Shown here: positions 56,991-64,000 of the stretch, one piece after another
Position numbering within the stretch: position 1 is the stretch's first letter
Layout: the number at the start of each line of letters is the position of its first letter
NCBI GenBank assembly: GCA_025054615.1
Contig: JANWZO010000002.1
Span: 145,071 to 209,070 of the forward strand
Length of the DNA: 64,000 bases
DNA from: Kiritimatiellia bacterium
Lineage (GTDB): Bacteria > Verrucomicrobiota > Kiritimatiellia > CAIVKH01
Reading direction: 5' to 3'
Notes under the pieces: model-generated
What the model was told of the DNA's origin: nothing
Seen by the model: only the letters and a program-made list of their open reading frames with translations
Database searches by the model: none
Program-made: the position numbers and the translations under genes

Positions 56991-57022
56991 AGTGTTAGAT
57001 CTTCACGGAGTTACGACACTCT

Positions 57023-58405
57023 ATGGCAGAAGTTTCTTTGGAGCAGGCGCCGCGGAAAGCGCGGGAACATTTCGAGAAGGGCATGGCCTCGTTTGAGAGG
57101 GGAAATTTTGATTATGCAATGGACATGTTTCTTCTCGCGCTGGATGCATGCCCCGGACTGCTCCGCGCCCGAAAATTTTTTCGGGCCGCGGCAATCGCGA
57201 AGGCGAAATCTCAGAAATCCAACGTGTTCAGCCGCGCCCTGGGAACCCTGAGCGGCTCCGGCACCCTCCTCAAAATCCAGTCGCTGATCAAAACCAAGCC
57301 AGAGCGTGCCATGCGCGAGGCGGAGGACTTGCTCCGCAAGGATCCCCTCAACCCGACGTTTATCAACATCGCCAGCCAGGCAGCCGTCGCCGCAGGGTAT
57401 CCCGAAGTAGCCATCATGAACCTGGAAATCGCTCGAGAGCACGGCGCGAAGGATGCAAAAACCGTCGAGTGGCTCGGCGAGCTGTACACCGAGGTCAAAC
57501 GATTCCACGATGCTCGGATGATGTATGAGGAATTGGTCCGGCTCCGTCCCAACGACCAGCAGGCGATCAAGAAACTCAAAGATGCGACGGCGCTGGATAC
57601 GATGCAGCGGGGCGGGTGGACCGAAGCGCAATCGTACCGCGATGTGATGAAGGACAAGAAGGAAGCCATCCTTCTGGAGCAGCAATCAAAGGCTGTCAAA
57701 ACCTCACGCGATGTCGAAGACCTCATCGCCGAGACGCGGGAGAAAATCGAGCGGGAGCCTCAGAACATCAATTACAAGAGATCGCTGGCGGAATTGCTCG
57801 CCAAGGCCGAGCGGCACGACGAGGCCATCGCCGTGTTGATAGAAGCGCAGCAGGCCACCGGCGGCGCCGACCCGCAATTGGCCCGTCTGGCCAGCCAGAT
57901 CCGTCTCGACAAATTTGATCGTGAAATCGCCGCGCTTGTGGCCGCCGGCGACGAGGCGGGCGCGGAGGCCAAGCGCAAAGAGCGGGCGGATTTCGTCTTC
58001 AAGGACGCGGAAGAGCGCGTGCACCGCTATCCTAACGACCTGCAGTTCAAGTATGAATACGGGGTGTTGCTCTATGAGCGCGGTATGCTGAACGAGGCTA
58101 TCCAGCAATTCCAGCGCGCCCAGCAGCACCCTCAGCGCCGTGTCCGTTCGCTGTATTATCTGGCCCTCTGCTTCAAGCAAAAAAACCAGTACGACATCGC
58201 GGCCGAGCAGCTCGAGAAGGCGAACGGCGAACTACAGGTTATGGACGAAACGAAAAAGGATGTCCTGTACGAGCTCGGCACGCTCCACGAGCTGCTTGGC
58301 AACCGGGACCGGGCGCTCTCCTACTTCAAGGAAATCTATGCCGTCGACATCGGCTACCGAGACGTCGCGGCAAAAATCGAATCAACTTATCGCAAAAACT
58401 CATGA
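57023..58405 (+). CDS. TPR-repeat protein
   Basis: A 460-residue soluble protein made of tetratricopeptide-type helical pairs. Units are seen at the N-terminus (AREHFEKGMASFERGNFDYAMDMF), near residues 140-175 (EWLGELYTEVKRFHDARMMYEEL), and near 350-440 (YEYGVLLYERGMLNEAIQQFQRAQ; YELGTLHELLGNRDRALSYFKE). A charged coiled region (about 195-310) interrupts the repeats. No signal peptide is present. It is coupled by ATGA to an exported phosphodiesterase-like gene. It probably acts as a scaffold; its partners are unknown. Confidence 0.88.
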   Translation: MAEVSLEQAPRKAREHFEKGMASFERGNFDYAMDMFLLALDACPGLLRARKFFRAAAIAKAKSQKSNVFSRALGTLSGSGTLLKIQSLIKTKPERAMREAEDLLRKDPLNPTFINIASQAAVAAGYPEVAIMNLEIAREHGAKDAKTVEWLGELYTEVKRFHDARMMYEELVRLRPNDQQAIKKLKDATALDTMQRGGWTEAQSYRDVMKDKKEAILLEQQSKAVKTSRDVEDLIAETREKIEREPQNINYKRSLAELLAKAERHDEAIAVLIEAQQATGGADPQLARLASQIRLDKFDREIAALVAAGDEAGAEAKRKERADFVFKDAEERVHRYPNDLQFKYEYGVLLYERGMLNEAIQQFQRAQQHPQRRVRSLYYLALCFKQKNQYDIAAEQLEKANGELQVMDETKKDVLYELGTLHELLGNRDRALSYFKEIYAVDIGYRDVAAKIESTYRKNS

Positions 58406-59397
58406 ACGGCGCGACCGTGCGATCGCCCCGCGCCGGCAGGTGGTTCATCTGCGCACTTCTGGTCGTTTTGGTTGGCGGGGTGGATGGGGTATGGGCCGGT
58501 CCCGCTGGCTCTGTTGGTGAGTTTAAACTGATGACCTACAATCTGATGCGGTTTTCTTACGAAGACCGCGATCAAGACGGCCAGCGCGATAATTTCAAAC
58601 CGGAAGAGCAGATTGCCGCGGTCGTATCCGTCATTGCGCACGTCAATCCCGACGTGCTGGCCGTCCAAGAGGTGGGGGATGCGGACTCCTTCGACATCTT
58701 GCGACGCCGCCTGTCAGACGCCGGCTTGGTGTATCCGCACACGGATTATTTCATTCTTCCCCATGCCACAATAGGCCTCGGCTTGCTGTCCCGCTTTCCA
58801 ATTGTCCGGCGGATGCATATCACCAACGAAACCTATACCGTCGGCGGCGAGACACTGCCGGTTCAGCGCGGTTTTCTGGTCGTCGATCTCCAGGCAAATC
58901 CTCAGTATACATTCCGGCTCATCAATGCACATCTCAAGTCGAAGCGCTTTCACCCCGCAGGACAGTCCGAAATGAGACGGAATGAAGCCCGACTGCTCAA
59001 CAAGCACGTGCGCCGCATGCTGGACCGGAACCGCAATCTGAACCTCGTCGTCGTAGGCGATCTGAATGACGGCGTTCAATCATCCACCTTGCGCGAGGTG
59101 ATCGGCAGCCCGCCGTATCTGAGCGACACACGACCCGCTGACGCCTTGGGAGACGTATGGACCCATTTCTGGGAGTTTCAGGAGACGTACTCGCGCATCG
59201 ACTACATTCTGGTTAGCGCGGCGATGCGGCCCGAATGGGTTGCGGAAAAGTCTTACCTGCCACGAGTGCCGGGGATGTTGGTTGGCTCCGACCACCGGCC
59301 CGTTGTCGCGGTGTTCAAGGCCGCCGACCAGATGCCGGACGGGCCAGAATCCGATAATAACGCGGCTGATCGGCGGGGATCCGGTCGCGAACAGTGA
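58402..59397 (+). CDS. Exported endonuclease/exonuclease/phosphatase (EEP) family protein
   Basis: A 331-residue protein with a signal peptide (about 1-32, ending VWAGPAG). The EEP fold is complete: MTYNLMRF near residue 45, VLAVQEVGD near 90, VVVGDLNDG near 215, RIDYILVSA near 267 and GSDHRPVVAVF near 295. These supply the metal-binding and catalytic D, N and H residues. Members cleave phosphodiester bonds in nucleic acids or phospholipids; the substrate is not known. Its end overlaps a convergent lipoprotein gene by 83 bases. Confidence 0.92.
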   Translation: MNGATVRSPRAGRWFICALLVVLVGGVDGVWAGPAGSVGEFKLMTYNLMRFSYEDRDQDGQRDNFKPEEQIAAVVSVIAHVNPDVLAVQEVGDADSFDILRRRLSDAGLVYPHTDYFILPHATIGLGLLSRFPIVRRMHITNETYTVGGETLPVQRGFLVVDLQANPQYTFRLINAHLKSKRFHPAGQSEMRRNEARLLNKHVRRMLDRNRNLNLVVVGDLNDGVQSSTLREVIGSPPYLSDTRPADALGDVWTHFWEFQETYSRIDYILVSAAMRPEWVAEKSYLPRVPGMLVGSDHRPVVAVFKAADQMPDGPESDNNAADRRGSGREQ

Positions 59398-59686
59398 TTG
59401 TTTCACCAGTCCCGATGACACGCGAGGCCTGAGGGAGAGGTTGCCAGCGGGCGCCTGAACCTCGGCTTTCTGCAAATAAAATGGTGTACACTTCACCTTT
59501 GCGCGAGGACCAGGTCAGAACTGCCTCATCCGGATTCCGTGCCACCATGAGTGTCACGGCGGAGTAGGGCTGCTCCTCTACCCGCACGGTTTTACAACCC
59601 GCTATAGGCAGCAGACAGGCCAAGTACGCGGCGGCGAAAAGGACGGCCACCGACTTTTCAGGGGGCCGGTTCAGTGGATGGCGCAT
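59315..59686 (-). CDS. Small lipoprotein with a fibronectin-like tail
   Basis: A 123-residue protein with a clear lipoprotein signal (AAYLACLLPIAGC, cysteine near residue 31). The mature part (AVLTWSSRKGEVYTILFAE and QPRYYRILARP) is the strand pattern of short domains common at the ends of secreted proteins in this window. The first 29 bases overlap the end of the upstream exported-protein gene, and the last 83 bases overlap the convergent EEP gene. Function unknown. Confidence 0.7.
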   Translation of the reverse strand: MRHPLNRPPEKSVAVLFAAAYLACLLPIAGCKTVRVEEQPYSAVTLMVARNPDEAVLTWSSRKGEVYTILFAESRGSGARWQPLPQASRVIGTGETITVRDRIPADQPRYYRILARPASGRRP

Positions 59687-60305
59687 CAGCGACGGGTGCG
59701 GGCGGTGGTTCAGCGGGCTCGGATGCCACCGGTTTGACCGGCCGAATTCCGGGGATTGGCCCTAGACGGGGCCGGTCAGGCAAGGGACCTGCCTGATCGA
59801 ACCAACTGCGCGATCGCCTTGGCGCCGCCTCGTCAACCAGTGTCAGATTGTATCTCCGCGCGAACCATACCCAGTTATCTTCGCCCCAATCGAGGAGCCG
59901 GCCCAAATCGTTTATGAGCGCGCCCGTCGTCATGTCGGTAATTCGGTCGAGTCGGGGAGACCAGGAGGAAGCTTCCATGAGGGTTTTCGGAAGCACATCA
60001 TCACTGCCGATCAATATCGTTCTGGACGGCATTTTCTGGAGGAAATTCACTTCTCGAAAATCTTTGAGCGTGATCGGGACCCACTCCGTACCATTCCAAG
60101 CGTGCAGGATCGGCTCCGCTGTCGTCGCATTGCCTTGGTAGGCAACCAAAACGGCGGGCACGCGCTGCAAGACATCCTGCGCCACCTGGATGACCGAATA
60201 GCGGGCTGGCGCGACGAGGAGGGTATAACCTGGGGCCTCGAGAGCCGAAAGCCATCCCGCTAAACATGCGAACATGATGGTGAACGATCGACGGAGAAAA
60301 TTCAT
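59658..60305 (-). CDS. Exported protein of unknown function
   Basis: A 215-residue protein starting at ATG 60305, preceded by AAGGGA. It has a signal peptide (MNFLRRSFTIMFACLAGWLSALEAPG), then a globular part with YTLLVAPARYSVIQVAQDVL and RTILIGSDDVLPKTLMEA, and a proline/alanine-rich C-terminal tail. The 3' end overlaps the next lipoprotein gene, so the two are probably co-transcribed. A longer frame from 60398 would overlap the divergent gene at 60376. No family is recognised. Confidence 0.7.
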   Translation of the reverse strand: MNFLRRSFTIMFACLAGWLSALEAPGYTLLVAPARYSVIQVAQDVLQRVPAVLVAYQGNATTAEPILHAWNGTEWVPITLKDFREVNFLQKMPSRTILIGSDDVLPKTLMEASSWSPRLDRITDMTTGALINDLGRLLDWGEDNWVWFARRYNLTLVDEAAPRRSRSWFDQAGPLPDRPRLGPIPGIRPVKPVASEPAEPPPAPVADAPSTEPAP

Positions 60306-60375
60306 AAACAGTCCCTTGTTTGTTGAAAGGTAACACGATGCGCTCGCGAAATTCAAGCGATGTCCGGAGCGAGAC

Positions 60376-60864
60376 ATGAACGTTGAAATTGCACGCAATC
60401 CGAGTGGAGGCTACACGCTGCTCGCAGAGCTGTGGTTGCCTCGGCCGGTGAACGAGGTATTCCCGTTCTTTGCGAGCGCCGAAAATCTGGAGCGAATCAC
60501 CCCGCCATATCTGCGATTTGAGATTCTCACGCCCCGGCCGATCGAAATGAGACGTGGGACGTTGATTGACTACAGGATCCGTCTCCGAGGCCTGCCGATT
60601 CGATGGCGAACGGAGATCTCCATATGGGAACCGCCATTTCGGTTCGTGGATACGCAGCTACGAGGACCTTATCGCCAGTGGATTCACGAACACACCTTTG
60701 AAGAGCGCGATGGCGGAACCTTGTGCCGGGATCGGGTGGACTACAAAGTTCCCGGGGGAGAATGGGTTCATCGCCTGTTCGTGAAAAAGGATGTTCGCGA
60801 CATATTCGTCTATCGGCAGAACGCCCTGCTGCAGATCTTCAATGGGTCCTTAGCGGCCCACTAG
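60376..60864 (+). CDS. SRPBCC-family ligand-binding protein
   Basis: A 162-residue soluble protein with the START/SRPBCC pattern: WLPRPVNEVFPFFASAENLERITP near residue 20, FEILTPRP and IDYRIRLRGLPIRWRTEIS in the middle, and FVDTQLRGPYRQWIHEHTFEE near 92. Related stand-alone proteins bind hydrophobic ligands or act as cyclase-like accessories; the ligand is unknown. It is divergent from the exported-protein gene at 60305, sharing a 70-base intergenic region. Confidence 0.88.
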   Translation: MNVEIARNPSGGYTLLAELWLPRPVNEVFPFFASAENLERITPPYLRFEILTPRPIEMRRGTLIDYRIRLRGLPIRWRTEISIWEPPFRFVDTQLRGPYRQWIHEHTFEERDGGTLCRDRVDYKVPGGEWVHRLFVKKDVRDIFVYRQNALLQIFNGSLAAH

Positions 60865-60921
60865 AGCAGGGTGTTCAAGACTGCTGTGGTGAAGCTCGCG
60901 ATAGGATTCCGCGACTGGCCG

Positions 60922-61791
60922 TCACTTTACAGCGACGGAAAGATTCTTCTTCAGGGCGGGGCGCATGTCAGAATCCATGAACGCCCTCCAAGCTTGATAA
61001 ACCGACGGCCAAGAGCGCAATAATTCTTCGGACTGACGGCACAGGGAGTCAATCAGAGCCATGGCTTCTGACTGCTCCTGAGGACGAAGGGCGCCGACCG
61101 TGGTTTTTCCGCGGGCCTCATCGCTGCCAAGGCTCTTGCCCGATTCGGATTCGGATCCATTGAAGTCCAAAATATCGTCGGCCAACTGGTAAGCGGTGCC
61201 AGCGGCATAGCCCGACTCGATTAGGGCGGCCGTCAACTCGGGGTCAAAACCGCCGCACACCCCGGCGGAAAAGGCGAAAAGGGCACCTGTCTTGCGCCGC
61301 GCGATGCGCAAGCAGGCTTCAAGGGTCGCCGGAGCGCCGCGCAACAGGAGCTCCTGCTCGGATTCCGCATCGCAAACTTCACCGGTCAGTTTGACCAAGA
61401 GCGGCGTCAGGCGTCCCTCTTCGACCTCGCAAATCACCTCGACCGCTTTGAAGAGCAACATGTCGCCGACAAGAATGGCGGCGGGAATTCCGCGTTCGAC
61501 CCAGAAGGTAGGTGCACCGCGGCGAAGATATCCGCCGTCGATCACATCGTCATGGAGCAGACTCGCGCCGTGCACCAGTTCAACCGCTGCGGCCGCGCTG
61601 ACCAGTGTGGTGTGCGGTACCCCTGCGGCGGGTCCGACGTGAAAAATCAGGCGCGAACGTAACATCTTCCCCCCGGCGATCAGACCGGCAGGGTCGTCTG
61701 TCAACTTGCGCAAGACCGTGTTTTCGAGGGCGCGCGAAATCCGCTGACGCGTATCTTTCAACCCCGATTCGATGACATTGGTCGTACTCAT
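60922..61791 (-). CDS. Polyprenyl diphosphate synthase
   Basis: A 289-residue trans-prenyltransferase. The first aspartate-rich motif is DDVID at residues 81-85 (LLHDDVID) and the second is DDILD near residue 213 (QLADDILDF), with GGKMLR near 40 binding diphosphate. It elongates isoprenoid chains for quinones or carriers; the small residues upstream of the first motif (HGASL) suggest a long-chain product. Start 61791 (MSTTNV) is preferred because GAGGGCGG precedes it. Confidence 0.93.
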   Translation of the reverse strand: MSTTNVIESGLKDTRQRISRALENTVLRKLTDDPAGLIAGGKMLRSRLIFHVGPAAGVPHTTLVSAAAAVELVHGASLLHDDVIDGGYLRRGAPTFWVERGIPAAILVGDMLLFKAVEVICEVEEGRLTPLLVKLTGEVCDAESEQELLLRGAPATLEACLRIARRKTGALFAFSAGVCGGFDPELTAALIESGYAAGTAYQLADDILDFNGSESESGKSLGSDEARGKTTVGALRPQEQSEAMALIDSLCRQSEELLRSWPSVYQAWRAFMDSDMRPALKKNLSVAVK

Positions 61792-61931
61792 CCGCCCTCG
61801 CAACCTCAAACACTATGCGCCACACTCGAGGGTGTGTCAAAAAAAAGCGGGGTATGACTCGATGAATTCGCCGATCCGCGAAGGCTTCAGGGACCGACTA
61901 TCTGCACTTAAGGCCAACCATTCAGCGTTGC

Positions 61932-64000
61932 CTAGTTCTCCGGTACGCGGACGCGGAGGCGGAAGGCGGCGTTAGTCACGGCTGGCATCGAAAGATTCGT
62001 CACCCCGCCAGAGCCCGGAATGTCCACCTGGCCCGGCACATTCGACCACCAGTTCCCCTCCAGGCTCGTCGTGTATTCCAGCGTATACAACCGCTGCGTC
62101 GAACTGATGAACAAGGCCGCCAGGTTCCCACCATCCAATTGAATCCCCACTGCCCCAAACGCTGCGTTTGTCACCATCGGATCGCTGTCGGCCACCCACT
62201 CCTCCCAGTTGGCCACTCCGTCGCCATCCGCATCATCCAGCTCGTTGGTCAGCCCGTTGGTGATTCGCGCCTGGGCCCACGCCTGATACGGTGTGAGCGG
62301 GGCGCCCCCCGCACCCATCAACTCCAGCCGCAATTCTGTTCCCGCCATACTCAGGACCCCGCTCCAACTCGTCCCCGTCAGCTCGAGCGCCGGCAACGGA
62401 CCGCTCACCCCCCCCACCGCATTCGCCAACACATACGTTCCCGTCGTTGCTCCCCCCAATACTGCCACCCGCACCTTCGCCCCATTCGAAAAGACCAGTC
62501 CGCTCTGCACATCCAGCCGATCATGGCTTGCCGGCGGCGTCGATAGCTCAAACGTCAACCCTCCCGCAACCGACAGCGACCCCGTAATGATCCCCGTCCC
62601 ACCCAGCCACCCATTGGTCCGGACTTGAACCGGACCCGTCCCCGTCCCAGACCCCGATGTGTTGGACACCAGAAGGGTTCCCTCCTCCACGATCACCGAC
62701 CCGTCCACGTCGTTGCCCGCCGCCCGCTCCAGCGTAACAACCCCAGCCCCCACCTTCCGCAACGACACCGTGTTGGTCCCATCGTTCAGCCGACCCGTAA
62801 TCCGCACATATCCCCCACTGCCCGCCGTCAGCCGAATTTCCCGACTGCCCCCAAAGGTCACCGTCCCAGACAACACCGACGTATGCGCTCCGATTCCCCC
62901 CAAGGTGGTGATCCCGGATGTATTCACATTATTCACGGTGAGGTTCCGACCCACCGTGTACGGCCCGTCAATCAACACCGCCAGATTCTCGTTGGCCACT
63001 GCCGCCCACGACGCCCCCACTACCAAATTGTTGGACCCAAACGCACCCGGCCCGCTCGCCAGCGCGTCCGCCCCCACCAACAGGGTCCCGTTCAGCAGGG
63101 TCAGCCCACCGTCAAATGTGCTGTTCGTGCTCGACAGCCGGAATGTCGCTCGCGATGGCGCGTCATTGCTCGATCGCCGCAAAAACAGTCGCGTCACGCC
63201 GCCGGTAAAGTTCGCCACCGCTCCCGACACCTCCACCGTCGCCCCCGGCGCCGCAACAAGGAAAATTCGCGCCTGCAGGTTCGTCTCAGACGGGTTGTCC
63301 ATCCCTGTCAAAACCCCGCTAAAGCGCAACAGCCGATTCGACGCCTCATTAGCCAGGTAAATGTCCACATTCGCGCCGGTCGTCACCGTTGTGATCCGAA
63401 GCGTGCCCGACAACTCGTTGTCACCTTCCGCGTTCACCAACGGCCGCCCATTGCCGGAGGCCAGCAGAATCAGGTCCTCTGGCACATTCATGCCCCCCGC
63501 CACCAGCCGCAACGACGTATTGGTGCGTACTAGCGTTTCGTTGCCCGCCCCTCGCTGCCCCAGCGCCCAACTGTGTGCAACCTGTAGCATGCCATCCTCA
63601 ATCAGCGTAACCCCCGCATGCGCATTGCTGCCGCCCAGCCAGGTATGGAACGAGTTTGGCCCAGCGCTGAAAACCAGCGATGTGGCTCCCGCCGTCCCCC
63701 CGGCAATCGTGCCCCGCCAACGCGACGGGATCAAAATCGTCTCAATCGTTTGCGTCATGTTGTACATGGAGAAGCGATGCGCCACCCGCAGCGAGCCGGC
63801 GCTGCCCAGCTCGATCCGACCGCCGCCCCGCAGGCTCGCCACCGTCACCGGCCGGTTGTTGATGTCAAACACCGCATTGCCGCCTTCCGCCACCAGCAGC
63901 CGATTGCTGGCGTTAATCGTCGCACCGCCCGCCAGCCGAAGTGTGCCATCTTCCACCACAATGGTCTCATGCTGGAACGGATGCTCAAAATACCAGTCGG
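61932..64000 (-). CDS. Autotransporter-associated beta-strand repeat protein (5' end beyond window)
   Basis: The frame is open to the window edge and encodes at least 689 residues. It is rich in passenger-type repeats such as TIVVEDGTLRLAGG, LTLLNGTLLVGADAL and GSVIVEEGTLLVSNTSGSGTGTGPVQV. The last motif type matches the autotransporter-associated repeat family. The C-terminus has the DADGDGVANWEEWVADSDP segment and a final strand-rich domain like those of other secreted proteins here. No beta-barrel and no PEP-CTERM anchor is present in the visible end. It is probably a large surface or secreted fibre-like protein. Confidence 0.88.
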   Translation of the reverse strand, partial: DWYFEHPFQHETIVVEDGTLRLAGGATINASNRLLVAEGGNAVFDINNRPVTVASLRGGGRIELGSAGSLRVAHRFSMYNMTQTIETILIPSRWRGTIAGGTAGATSLVFSAGPNSFHTWLGGSNAHAGVTLIEDGMLQVAHSWALGQRGAGNETLVRTNTSLRLVAGGMNVPEDLILLASGNGRPLVNAEGDNELSGTLRITTVTTGANVDIYLANEASNRLLRFSGVLTGMDNPSETNLQARIFLVAAPGATVEVSGAVANFTGGVTRLFLRRSSNDAPSRATFRLSSTNSTFDGGLTLLNGTLLVGADALASGPGAFGSNNLVVGASWAAVANENLAVLIDGPYTVGRNLTVNNVNTSGITTLGGIGAHTSVLSGTVTFGGSREIRLTAGSGGYVRITGRLNDGTNTVSLRKVGAGVVTLERAAGNDVDGSVIVEEGTLLVSNTSGSGTGTGPVQVRTNGWLGGTGIITGSLSVAGGLTFELSTPPASHDRLDVQSGLVFSNGAKVRVAVLGGATTGTYVLANAVGGVSGPLPALELTGTSWSGVLSMAGTELRLELMGAGGAPLTPYQAWAQARITNGLTNELDDADGDGVANWEEWVADSDPMVTNAAFGAVGIQLDGGNLAALFISSTQRLYTLEYTTSLEGNWWSNVPGQVDIPGSGGVTNLSMPAVTNAAFRLRVRVPEN

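Larger units (their letters stand above)
56203..57022. other. Gene-free interval with hairpin array B
   Basis: No gene is supported; a 116-codon minus-strand frame runs through the hairpins and is rejected. The interval holds hairpin array B (56560-56753), a 22-base segment shared with 9435-9456 (at 56912-56933), and a promoter just upstream of the TPR gene. Confidence 0.65.

Noticed and set aside
62625..63533. A 302-codon plus-strand frame opposite the autotransporter-type gene
   Set aside because: The translation is arginine/proline-rich without any domain, while the minus strand has a repetitive surface protein with consistent motifs.

Overview
The window is GC-rich DNA from a Gram-negative bacterium of the PVC group, most likely Kiritimatiellota or a related Verrucomicrobiota lineage. 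That placement is an inference. It rests on a kdsA-kdsC-lptC-lptA-lptB-hprK-ptsH-ptsI cluster (outer membrane plus a regulatory PTS), large secreted proteins with D-x-D-x-D-G calcium-type tails, an autotransporter-associated repeat protein, a K+-dependent membrane pyrophosphatase and an Mbh-style Mrp antiporter. No rRNA, tRNA, insertion sequence or cas gene was recognised.

Region by region. 1-2.7 kb: the end of an RRM RNA-binding protein, a strong terminator and a P1B-4 metal-pumping ATPase. 2.7-11.3 kb: an Mrp/Mbh-type cation/proton antiporter operon whose MrpA is split and which has three antiporter-like membrane subunits; the third lacks the conserved TM5 glutamate and is separated by 1.2 kb of hairpin repeats. 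11.4-14.2 kb: hemB, a lipoprotein-like gene and a sigma-70 factor. 14.2-18.9 kb: AT-richer, decaying DNA with a CorA-type transporter, a small lipoprotein, an orphan type I-E-like CRISPR repeat and a heavily decayed gcvP pseudogene. 18.9-26.3 kb: a secreted 1668-residue GH13 protein convergent with a GH133-like debranching enzyme (alpha-glucan use). 26.3-37.4 kb: msrB, tpx, a hybrid histidine kinase, prfC, purD, a catalytically dead S41-like protein, and a single ORF fusing a low-molecular-weight phosphatase, RpiB and serine hydroxymethyltransferase. 37.4-46.9 kb: a minus-strand block with a GHL6/GH42M-like glycosidase, metK, ptsI, ptsH, hprK, lptB, lptA, lptC, kdsC and kdsA. 46.9-52.8 kb: a secreted 14-unit RCC1-repeat protein and an MBOAT/SGNH O-acylation pair, followed by gene-free DNA. 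52.8-64 kb: hppA, an unknown protein, a second hairpin array, a TPR protein with a secreted EEP-family phosphodiesterase, small exported proteins, an SRPBCC protein, a polyprenyl synthase and the C-terminal part of an autotransporter-type repeat protein running off the window.

The most notable non-coding signal is a family of short hairpins with a constant six-base loop (GTGGAA, or TTCCAC on the other strand) and variable but self-complementary stems, found in arrays near 8.9-9.1 kb and 56.6-56.75 kb. A second, unrelated intergenic palindrome (TTCCATGSCATGGAA followed by a CATGGAAA box) occurs twice, just upstream of the second MrpD-like gene and of the triple-fusion gene. Energy coupling is a theme: the Mrp antiporter, the ion-pumping pyrophosphatase and the metal ATPase all build or use ion gradients.
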